From Vulcanimicrobium sp035943995 (GTDB lineage: Bacteria > Vulcanimicrobiota > Vulcanimicrobiia > Vulcanimicrobiales > Vulcanimicrobiaceae), in the NCBI GenBank assembly GCA_035943995.1, contig DASZBS010000105.1, positions 1 to 18,959 of the forward strand: a stretch of 18,959 nucleotides of DNA, in the 5' to 3' direction. The notes below the pieces were generated by a model. That model saw only the letters and a list, made by a program, of their open reading frames with translations, was not told where the DNA came from and ran no database searches. This document shows, piece after piece, positions 12,647 to 18,959 of the stretch. Within the stretch, counting starts at the first letter, position 1. Every line of letters starts with the position of its first letter. Position numbers and translations under genes: made by a program.

Positions 12647-13519
12647 GTGATCGAGCACCTCGGGCCCCAGCTCTTCAACGGCATCGTGCTGGGAGCGTTC
12701 TACGCGATCGTCGCGCTCGGTCTCTCGTTGATCATGAACCTCACCGGCACCATCAACATGGCGCACGGGAGCTTCATGACGCTGGCGGGATACCTCGCGT
12801 ACACGATGGTGCTGCGCAACGTGCCGTTCGGCTGGGCGCTGGTGCTGGCGCCGCTGTTCGCGGTGCTCGTAGGAGTCGTCGTAGAGCGGACGCTGGTGCG
12901 TCCGCTCTACAAGCGCGAGCCGTTCTACAGCCTGCTGATGACGTTCGGGCTCTCGCTCATCGCCGAAGAGGTGTTCCGCCTGATTTGGGGCCCGAACGGC
13001 GTGCCGTTCTCGCCGCCGGGCGTGCTCGCGGGCGCGGCGAGCCTGGGCTTCATGCAGTTCCCGACGTTCCGCATCTTCATCGTCGGCGTGCTGATCGTCG
13101 CGATCGGGGCGCTCGCGATATTCCTCACGCGGACGCGGTTCGGGCTACGGCTGCGCGCCGCGGTGCAAGACAGCGAGATGATCGCCGCGCTGGGCACCAA
13201 CACGCAGTTGCTCTACGCGGTGAATTTCAGCCTCGGAATCTTCCTGGCCGGCATCGCGGGCGTGCTCGCCGCCGGGATGCTCGGGCTCTCGCCGACGAGC
13301 GGTAACGCGCTGCTGATGCCGGCGTTCGTCACGGTGATCATCGGCGGAATGGGAAGCCTGTTCGGCAGCATCGTCGGCGGGCTGCTGGTGGGGATCGCGA
13401 TCTCGATGACGACGCTGTTCATCCCGGCGGCGAGCGAGGTCGCGATGTACGTGCTGATGGCGGTCGTGCTGCTGGTGCGGCCGCGCGGGCTGTTCGGAGA
13501 AGAGGGCATCTTCGGGTGA
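12647..13519 (+). CDS. livH: Branched-chain amino acid type ABC transporter, permease LivH
   Basis: 290 residues from a GTG at 12647. LivH-type permease of the inner membrane with about eight hydrophobic segments. The hallmark N-terminus FNGIVLGAFYAIVALGLSLI and GTINMAHGSFMTLAGYLAY are present. GLRLRAAVQDSEMIAALG forms the cytoplasmic loop that contacts the ATPases, and the end reads MGSLFGSIVGGLLVGI and VLLVRPRGLFGEEG. It pairs with LivM to form the channel. It starts seven bases after the binding-protein gene and its stop overlaps the livM start (GTGA). Confidence 0.95.
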   Translation: MIEHLGPQLFNGIVLGAFYAIVALGLSLIMNLTGTINMAHGSFMTLAGYLAYTMVLRNVPFGWALVLAPLFAVLVGVVVERTLVRPLYKREPFYSLLMTFGLSLIAEEVFRLIWGPNGVPFSPPGVLAGAASLGFMQFPTFRIFIVGVLIVAIGALAIFLTRTRFGLRLRAAVQDSEMIAALGTNTQLLYAVNFSLGIFLAGIAGVLAAGMLGLSPTSGNALLMPAFVTVIIGGMGSLFGSIVGGLLVGIAISMTTLFIPAASEVAMYVLMAVVLLVRPRGLFGEEGIFG

Positions 13520-14535
13520 CGGCGCGCAAGGAGCTGCTCATCTCGGCGGCCGCCGTCGTGCTGTTCGCGTTCGGCCCGTGGCTGTCGCCGCTCGTACATC
13601 TCGACGTGTCGATCGTGAGCGAGGTGCTCGTCACCGCGATCGCGGTGATGAGCGTGAACTTGCTCCTGGGCTATACGGGTTTGCCAGCGTTTGGCAACGC
13701 CGCGTACTTCGGGCTGGGCGCGTACGGCGCGGCGCTGTCGGTGAAGTACTGGAACGCCCACTTCATCGAGGCCGTGCTGATCGGCATGGCTTCGGCGCTG
13801 ATCGGCGGGCTGATCCTCGCGCCGTTTCTGCTGCGCCGCCGCGGCATCTATTTCGGGCTGCTGTCGATCGCGTTCGGCGAGATCTTCTACTTCATCGCGT
13901 ACCGCTACACCGACGTCACCGGCGGCGAGGACGGGATGAACATCACGCGGCCCTATGCCGGGCTGCCGTCGGCGCACGTCGCCGTGAGCGAGCTCGGGTT
14001 CTATTACACCGCGCTCGCGCTGTTCGTCGTTTCGCTCATCGCGTTTCGCACGATCGTGCGCTCGCCGTTCGGCCGCACGCTGATCGCGATCCGCCAGAAC
14101 GAGCCGCGCGTGCGCTACCTCGGCCTCAACACCGACCGCTTCATCTTCGTCGCGCTGCTGATCTCGTCGACGATGGCGGGCTTGAGCGGCGCGCTGTTCG
14201 GGCTGCTGATCAACTTCGCGTACCCGCTGGAGCTCGACTGGCACCAGTCCGGTTACTTCGTGCTCTCGATGATCCTCGGCGGCGCGGGGACGGTGTGGGG
14301 CTCGCTCGTCGGCGCGTTCATCTACGTGATCGGCAAGGACATCATCTCGACGATCACGCCGCTGTGGCAGATCTTCCTCGGCGCGCTGTTCGTCGCGTGC
14401 GTGCTCGGTTTCCCGCGCGGGATCCTCGGCTCGCTGCAAGCGCTCGGGCGCAAGTCGCCGCAGACGTTCACGGACGACGACGTGAACGCCGCGTTCGATG
14501 CGAACGCACCGGTGGAGGTCGGCCGTGGCGTCTGA
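13516..14535 (+). CDS. livM: Branched-chain amino acid type ABC transporter, permease LivM
   Basis: 339 residues from a GTG at 13516 overlapping the livH stop by four bases. It is a multi-spanning inner-membrane permease: VNLLLGYTGLPAFGNAAYFGLGAYG, then LLRRRGIYFGLLSIAFGEIF, and the coupling loop SPFGRTLIAIRQNEPRVRYLGLN. GGAGTVWGSLVGAFIYV near the end and the C-terminal LGFPRGILGSL are also typical. After that comes a hydrophilic tail of about 30 residues (ALGRKSPQTFTDDDVNAAFD...). It forms the translocation pore with LivH. The 3' end overlaps livG by 11 bases and contains the livG ribosome-binding site. Confidence 0.95.
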   Translation: MTARKELLISAAAVVLFAFGPWLSPLVHLDVSIVSEVLVTAIAVMSVNLLLGYTGLPAFGNAAYFGLGAYGAALSVKYWNAHFIEAVLIGMASALIGGLILAPFLLRRRGIYFGLLSIAFGEIFYFIAYRYTDVTGGEDGMNITRPYAGLPSAHVAVSELGFYYTALALFVVSLIAFRTIVRSPFGRTLIAIRQNEPRVRYLGLNTDRFIFVALLISSTMAGLSGALFGLLINFAYPLELDWHQSGYFVLSMILGGAGTVWGSLVGAFIYVIGKDIISTITPLWQIFLGALFVACVLGFPRGILGSLQALGRKSPQTFTDDDVNAAFDANAPVEVGRGV

Positions 14536-15301
14536 CCGGATCCTGCTCGAAGCGACGGACATCTCCAAAGTGTTCGGCGGCGTGCGCGCCGTCGACGACG
14601 TGTCGCTGCAGGTGCGCGAAGGCACGATCCACGCGCTGATCGGGCCGAACGGCGCGGGCAAGACGACGTTCTTCAACGCGATCTCAGGCTACATGTTCCC
14701 GGAGCGCGGCAGCGTGCGTTTTCTCGGTACCGACGTCACGCGCATGCTGAACTGGCGCCGCATCGCGATGGGGATGGGGCGCACGTTCCAGACGCCGAGC
14801 ATCTTCCCGGAGCTCACCGTCGACGAGAACGTGCGGCTGGGTGTCAACGCGCACGCGAAGCAAGCCTTCCGCCTGCGCGCGCCGCGCGGCGACGCGAAGG
14901 CCGCGCTCGACAAACGCGTCGACGAGCTGCTCGGGTTCGTCAACCTGATCGCGCAGCGCGACCGCCCGCTGTCGGAGCTCGCGCACGGCTCGCAGCGCCT
15001 GTGCGAGATCGCGATGAGCCTCTCGACCGATCCGGTGCTGGTGCTGCTCGACGAGCCGATGGCCGGCCTCGCCGAAGCCGAGACCGAGCGCATCATCGGC
15101 GTGATTCGCGACTTGCGCGAACGGCTCGGGCTCACCGTGCTGTTCGTGGAGCACAACATGCGCGTGGTGCTGTCGCTCGCCGACCGCATCACCGTGCTCG
15201 ACCGCGGCAAGCTGCTCGCCGAAGGCACGCCCACCGAGATCGCCGCGAACGACGCGGTGCGCAGCGCGTACCTCGGCGAAGGGGTGCTCGATCATGTCTG
15301 A
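14525..15301 (+). CDS. livG: Branched-chain amino acid type ABC transporter, ATP-binding protein LivG
   Basis: 258 residues from a GTG at 14525. A GGAGGT Shine-Dalgarno at 14514-14519, five bases upstream, favours this start over an in-frame ATG at 14498. ATPase motifs in order: Walker A GPNGAGKTT, the Q-loop in GRTFQTPSIFPELTVDENV, a signature segment LAHGSQRLCEIAMSL, Walker B VLLDEPMAGL, and the H-loop VLFVEHNM. The signature reads LAHGS instead of LSGGQ, a type of variation seen in LivG/UrtD-like subunits. The C-terminus GTPTEIAANDAVRSAYLGE is typical. It powers transport with LivF at the cytoplasmic face. It overlaps livM by 11 bases and livF by eight. Confidence 0.95.
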   Translation: MASDRILLEATDISKVFGGVRAVDDVSLQVREGTIHALIGPNGAGKTTFFNAISGYMFPERGSVRFLGTDVTRMLNWRRIAMGMGRTFQTPSIFPELTVDENVRLGVNAHAKQAFRLRAPRGDAKAALDKRVDELLGFVNLIAQRDRPLSELAHGSQRLCEIAMSLSTDPVLVLLDEPMAGLAEAETERIIGVIRDLRERLGLTVLFVEHNMRVVLSLADRITVLDRGKLLAEGTPTEIAANDAVRSAYLGEGVLDHV

Positions 15302-16013
15302 CCCGCTGCTGTCGGTCGAAGGGCTGTTCACCAACTACGGCAAGATCCGCATCCTGCGCGACGTGTCGCTGACGGTCGGCGAAGGCGAAGTCGTCGCGCT
15401 GCTCGGCCTCAACGGCGCCGGCAAGACGACGACGATGCGCAGCATCCTCGGGCTCACGCCGCCGCGCGCGGGCAAGGTGCGCTACGCGGGCCAAGACATC
15501 ACGGGCTGGCCCGCGTACAAAGTCGCGCGGCTCGGCGTCGGCTACGTACCCGAAGGCCGGCGGATGTTCAAAGACCTCACGACGCTTCAGAATTTACAGC
15601 TCGCCGAGAACGGCCGCGGCGGCGCGTGGACGATCCCGCGCGTGCTGCAGCATCTGCCCAAGCTCGCGGAGCTGCGCTCGCGCAAAGCGGGCCGGCTCTC
15701 GGGCGGCGAGCAAGAGATGCTCTCGATCGGCCGCGCGCTCGTGTCGAACCCGCGGCTGCTTCTGGTCGACGAGCCGTCGCAAGGCCTCGCACCGCTGGTC
15801 GTCGAGGAAGTCTACCGCATCCTGAGCGAGCTCAAGGCGACGGGCGTATCGATCTTGCTGGTCGAGCAGAACGCGCTGCTCGCGCTGAAGATCGCCGACC
15901 GCGCGTACGTGCTCGACAGCGGCCGCATCGTCCACGCGGGCCCCGCGGCGGAGCTCGCCGCCGACCAGGACCGCATCCGCACCCTGATGGGGCTGGAAGT
16001 CACCGCCCACTAG
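15294..16013 (+). CDS. livF: Branched-chain amino acid type ABC transporter, ATP-binding protein LivF
   Basis: 239 residues from an ATG at 15294, eight bases inside livG. The LivF pattern is complete: LLSVEGLFTNYGKIRILRDV, Walker A GLNGAGKTT (Leu where Pro or Arg is more common), GVGYVPEGRRMFKDLTTLQNL, the canonical signature LSGGEQEMLSIGRAL, Walker B LLLVDEPSQGLAP, and the H-loop ILLVEQNALLAL. The C-terminus ends near DRIRTLMGLEVTAH. It is the last gene of the operon. The gap of 47 bases that follows holds a fresh promoter for the next gene, and no terminator hairpin is evident there. Confidence 0.95.
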   Translation: MSDPLLSVEGLFTNYGKIRILRDVSLTVGEGEVVALLGLNGAGKTTTMRSILGLTPPRAGKVRYAGQDITGWPAYKVARLGVGYVPEGRRMFKDLTTLQNLQLAENGRGGAWTIPRVLQHLPKLAELRSRKAGRLSGGEQEMLSIGRALVSNPRLLLVDEPSQGLAPLVVEEVYRILSELKATGVSILLVEQNALLALKIADRAYVLDSGRIVHAGPAAELAADQDRIRTLMGLEVTAH

Positions 16014-16021
16014 TTCCTTAG

Positions 16022-16050
16022 TTGACAAGTCGCGGTGCCCCGGTTAGCAT
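16022..16050 (+). promoter_or_regulatory. Near-consensus sigma70 promoter for the DUF5916-like gene
   Basis: Perfect -35 TTGACA at 16022-16027, a 17-base spacer, and -10 TAGCAT at 16045-16050 (four of six positions). The predicted transcription start, near 16057, is only about four bases before the GTG at 16061, so the message would be essentially leaderless. The upstream in-frame TTG at 16022 is part of the -35 box and is not a plausible start. Confidence 0.7.
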
Positions 16051-16060
16051 ACGGCGGACC

Positions 16061-18172
16061 GTGAACCTTTCGTGCCGCGCGCTACGCCTGGGTCTCGCCG
16101 CTCTTGCCGGGGCGTTCTTCGCGTGCGCGCCGCTCGGGGCACGGGCCGCCGATACGACGACCCCAACCTCGGTGAAGGTGCCGACGCTGGCCGACCCGCC
16201 GTCGATGGGCGGCACGCTCGACGCCAGCTGGGAGCCGGCGGCCAAGCTGACGCTCGGCCAAGACTTCACGTACCGCCGGCCGGCCGACGAGGCGACCGAG
16301 GTGCGCGTCGCGCAGGACGGCTCGTCGCTCGACATCATCTTCGTGGTCACGCAGCGCGAGGCGCGCACCGAGGCTCAGCAGACCAACGGCTCGAGCGTCA
16401 CGAGCGACGACTACGTGGGCGTGTACCTCTACCCGCAGGGCACGACCGGTTTCTCCTACGGCTTCTTCGCCAACCCGCGCGGCACGCGCCATCAGACCTC
16501 CAGCGAGAACAGCGCGTATACGCCGCAGTGGACGGCGGTCGGTCACGCGACGGCGACGGGCTATATCGTGACGATGCGCATCCCGCTCAACGTGATTCGC
16601 AGCGGCGGCTCGACGTCGTGGCGCGCGCAGTTCGTGCGTTCCATCGTCTCGACCGGCGGCCTCGCAGTGTGGGCGTACGCCGGCGGGGGCACGGGCGCGA
16701 CCGATCCCGCGTTCGCCGGGACGCTGCTCGACGTCGGAACGAAAGCCACCGCGCTGCGCCCGAAACCGCGCGCGCAGATCTATACGCTCGGCGAGGTGAC
16801 GACGCCGGCGTACGGCGGCAGCACGTCGCGGATCGGCGGCGACTTCGCGATCCCGGTGACGCCGACGGCGTCGTTCGTGGGCACACTGCATCCTGATTTT
16901 TCGAACGTCGAGATCGATCAGCAGACGATCGCGCCGTCGGCGTTCGCGTACCAGTTCGCCGAAGTGCGGCCGTTCTTCACGCAAGCAGGCCAGGCGTTCA
17001 ACTACAGCGTGTCATGCTCGGACTGCCCGCAGTTGCTGTACACGCCGGCGATCCCGACGTTCCGCGAAGGCTACGCGCTCGAAGGGACGCAAGGGCCCGT
17101 AACGTTTGGCGCGTTCAACGCGATCGGAAACGGGCGCGTCGACCAGGGCCAAGCGTTCGACTACAACACGTCCAACACCAAGAGCTATGCCGGCGGCAAC
17201 TTCCAGCGCGTCGCGGTCGACACGCGGTCGGGCATCCACGACGAGTTGAACTCGTTCCAGGGCGGCTTCGGCAGCCAGAAGACGCATTTCTTCGTGTACG
17301 GTAACGCCGCGTTCGAACGCGGCAGCCTCGTGACGGTCCCGGGCCAGGCGAACTATCTGGAGTACGGCGGCGGCTACGCCGACTCGACGGCGGTCGTCGT
17401 CGCGAACGCACAGCGGATCGGTGCGCAGTTCTCGCCCGTCGACAGCTTCGTGCAGCAAACCGATCTCACCGGGTACGAATTCTACGGCCGCAAGTTGCTC
17501 ACGTTCAAGAAGGGGTTCTTTCTCCGCGACATCCAGGTCACCGATTTCTACGCGCGCTACCACAACAGCGCCGGGCAGACGAACCAGACCGATGCGACCG
17601 AGAACCTCACCCTCGATTTCAAGAACCTGCTCTCGTTTCGAATCAACCGCGGCTCGAACGGCGTGCAGGTGGCAAACGGCGAGTTTCTCCCGTTCGACGG
17701 GAACGCGTTCCTCCTAGGCTACCGCGTCAACACCGGCACGCCGACGTACGTGCGGCACTCGTTCGGCGCGTACTACCACGGGCGGCTCGACGCGTACAAC
17801 TACCTCTCGGTGCTGCCGCTGCGCAAGCGCGTGCGGCTGACGCTGCAGACCGACGAGGACAAGTACCTCACGACGTATCCCGGCGAAACGGCGAGCACGC
17901 TGTGGCTCGAGCGCGCGAGCGTGGACTACCAGCTCAGCAAGGATGCGTCGTTCGACATCGGTGCGCGCCGCATCATCGGCGGATTTCTTCCCAATTCGTT
18001 CCAGCCGCCGCCGTTCGGCAGCGTCAACGCCGGCAACGTGTCGCTGGCGTTCCACTACCTGAGCCGAAGCAACGAGTTCTACGTCGTCTACGGCGACCCC
18101 AACAGCCTGGCGACGACGCCGGCGCTGTTCGTGAAATGGATCCGCTACGTAGGCGCAACGAAGGGGACGTAA
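16061..18172 (+). CDS. DUF5916/CBM9-like outer-membrane protein
   Basis: 703 residues from a GTG at 16061. A Sec signal peptide (LRLGLAALAGAFFACAPLGARA, then cleavage before ADTTT, about residue 29-30) is clear. Residues about 45-200 look like a CBM9/DOMON-type beta sandwich (GGTLDASWEPAAKL, DDYVGVYLYPQG, FANPRGTRHQ, GYIVTMRIPLNVI). From about 220 on, alternating strands suggest an outer-membrane barrel. The segment FVGTLHPDFSNVEIDQQTIA followed by FAEVRPFFTQAGQAF matches the conserved DUF5916 stretch (NPDFxxVExD ... EKRPFF). A CSDC pair (Cys319, Cys322) could form a disulfide outside the cytoplasm. The role is unknown; glycan or nutrient binding at the surface is only a guess. It follows the liv operon but has its own promoter. 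Confidence 0.8.
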   Translation: MNLSCRALRLGLAALAGAFFACAPLGARAADTTTPTSVKVPTLADPPSMGGTLDASWEPAAKLTLGQDFTYRRPADEATEVRVAQDGSSLDIIFVVTQREARTEAQQTNGSSVTSDDYVGVYLYPQGTTGFSYGFFANPRGTRHQTSSENSAYTPQWTAVGHATATGYIVTMRIPLNVIRSGGSTSWRAQFVRSIVSTGGLAVWAYAGGGTGATDPAFAGTLLDVGTKATALRPKPRAQIYTLGEVTTPAYGGSTSRIGGDFAIPVTPTASFVGTLHPDFSNVEIDQQTIAPSAFAYQFAEVRPFFTQAGQAFNYSVSCSDCPQLLYTPAIPTFREGYALEGTQGPVTFGAFNAIGNGRVDQGQAFDYNTSNTKSYAGGNFQRVAVDTRSGIHDELNSFQGGFGSQKTHFFVYGNAAFERGSLVTVPGQANYLEYGGGYADSTAVVVANAQRIGAQFSPVDSFVQQTDLTGYEFYGRKLLTFKKGFFLRDIQVTDFYARYHNSAGQTNQTDATENLTLDFKNLLSFRINRGSNGVQVANGEFLPFDGNAFLLGYRVNTGTPTYVRHSFGAYYHGRLDAYNYLSVLPLRKRVRLTLQTDEDKYLTTYPGETASTLWLERASVDYQLSKDASFDIGARRIIGGFLPNSFQPPPFGSVNAGNVSLAFHYLSRSNEFYVVYGDPNSLATTPALFVKWIRYVGATKGT

Positions 18173-18200
18173 GCACCCTCGCGCGCGAATGCGTCGCTCG

Positions 18201-18959
18201 ATGGCGACGTTGGGTTGGATCGGGTTGGGCGAGATCGGTTTGCCGATGGCCGTGCGGCTCATCGAGGCAGGACATCGCGTGGTCGTGTGGGGGCGGACCG
18301 CGGCGAATCTCCAGCCGGCGATCGATGCCGGCGCGACTGCCGCCGCGACGCCGGCGGCGCTCGCGGCGCAGTGCGACGGTGTCTTGCTGTGCGTCACCGA
18401 CGGCGACGCGGTCGAGGACGTCGTGTTCGGGCCGCGCGGCGTCGCGGAGGGTGCGCGGCGTGGCAGCCTGATCGTCGACCACTCCACGATCCATCCCGAG
18501 ACGGCGCGGCTCGCCGCGCGGCGGCTGCGCGGGGCCGGTGTCGGCTGGGTCGACGCGCCCGTGTCCGGCGGCGCGGGCGGCGCGAAAGCCGGCACGCTCG
18601 CAACGTTTCTCGGCGGCGAGCCCGACGACGTCGAGCGCGTGCGGCCGTGGATCTCGGCGTACGCGAATCACGTCACGCACATGGGTCCGGTCGGCAGCGG
18701 GCAGGTCGCGAAGTCGTGCAATCAAGCCATCGTCGGCGCGACCGTCGCGCTGTGGGCAGAGGTCATCGCGTACGCGCGCCGGTGCGGGATCGATCCCGAC
18801 GCGCTCGTCGACGCGCTGCAAGGCGGCTGGGCGGACTCCGAGATCCGCCGCGTGCACGCGCACGACATGGTCGCCGGGAAATTCCGCCGCGCGCCGGGCT
18901 CGATCATCCTCAAGGACCTCGAGATCATCGGCGACATGGCCCGCGTCACCACGTCGCCG
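18201..18959 (+). CDS. 3-hydroxyisobutyrate dehydrogenase family (beta-hydroxyacid dehydrogenase), partial
   Basis: 253 codons are in the window and the frame is open to the last base, so the C-terminal part (roughly 30-45 residues for the family) is missing. The Rossmann start MATLGWIGLGEIGLPMAVRL contains GLGxIGxPMA, and WGRT at the end of the second strand (Arg) suggests NADP preference. The substrate-binding signature DAPVSGGAGGAKAGTL, the catalytic lysine in GSGQVAKSCNQ, and the C-terminal helical domain (AEVIAYARRCGIDPDALVDAL ... LKDLEIIGDMA) are present. Such enzymes oxidise or reduce small beta-hydroxy acids (3-hydroxyisobutyrate, tartronate semialdehyde); the substrate cannot be told here. 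An ATG at 18189 would add four residues. It lies 28 bases after the DUF5916-like gene. Confidence 0.93.
   Translation, partial: MATLGWIGLGEIGLPMAVRLIEAGHRVVVWGRTAANLQPAIDAGATAAATPAALAAQCDGVLLCVTDGDAVEDVVFGPRGVAEGARRGSLIVDHSTIHPETARLAARRLRGAGVGWVDAPVSGGAGGAKAGTLATFLGGEPDDVERVRPWISAYANHVTHMGPVGSGQVAKSCNQAIVGATVALWAEVIAYARRCGIDPDALVDALQGGWADSEIRRVHAHDMVAGKFRRAPGSIILKDLEIIGDMARVTTSP

Noticed and set aside
13213..14676. 487-codon minus-strand open frame opposite livM
   Set aside because: It overlaps livH, livM and livG, whose families are unmistakable. The antisense product is a low-complexity Arg/Asp/Glu/Gln/His-rich string.
16022..16060. TTG at 16022 as the start of the DUF5916-like gene
   Set aside because: The TTG is the first codon-like triplet of a perfect TTGACA -35 box. 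The signal peptide pattern fits the GTG at 16061.

Overview
The window is GC-rich (strong G/C preference at third codon positions) and almost fully coding, with no gene-free stretch over about 200 bases. It encodes a Tat-exported binding protein and a 703-residue exported beta-barrel-like protein, which suggests a diderm bacterium. The mix of a copper-amine-oxidase-N (stalk) protein, DUF2252, a DUF5916-like barrel and dispersed CCTTCGACAAGCTCAGG-type repeats would fit a soil lineage such as Candidatus Eremiobacterota (WPS-2), but this placement is tentative. No rRNA, tRNA, CRISPR array or insertion sequence was seen.

Layout. (1) 1-283: the 5' end of groES on the minus strand, with a control region holding two degenerate CIRCE (HrcA operator) boxes. 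(2) 284-3727, plus strand: a START/SRPBCC-like protein, a small membrane protein ending inside a dispersed repeat, alanine racemase, and a stalk-domain protein whose start overlaps the alr stop. (3) 3732-5101, minus: hisH then hisA, with a repeat copy at their junction that covers the hisA start. (4) 5120-7571: a PQQ-type sugar/sorbosone dehydrogenase-like lipoprotein (plus) converging on a DUF2252 protein (minus). (5) 7641-8421: a STAS anti-sigma-antagonist protein (plus) converging on an RsbW-like ATPase (minus), with an 18-bp perfect palindrome at the end of the STAS gene. (6) 8436-10296, minus: citrate synthase then hisB, with another repeat copy at the junction. (7) 10342-11261, plus: a two-gene toxin-antitoxin module. 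It joins an Xre/MbcA/ParS-like antitoxin, ending in a VapB/Phd-like tail, to a PIN-domain toxin. (8) 11365-16013, plus: a complete five-gene branched-chain amino acid type ABC transporter operon (binding protein, LivH, LivM, LivG, LivF). (9) 16061-18172: a DUF5916/CBM9-like outer-membrane protein behind a near-consensus promoter. (10) 18201 to the end: the 5' part of a 3-hydroxyisobutyrate-dehydrogenase-family gene that runs out of the window.

How the genes work together. The liv genes form one import system with overlapping or closely spaced reading frames. hisB, hisH and hisA are steps of one pathway, but here four unrelated genes separate hisB from hisHA. The STAS and ATPase genes look like a partner-switching pair arranged convergently instead of in one operon. 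Most noteworthy are the hybrid antitoxin/PIN pair and the dispersed repeat: each of its three copies forms the end of a protein-coding gene.
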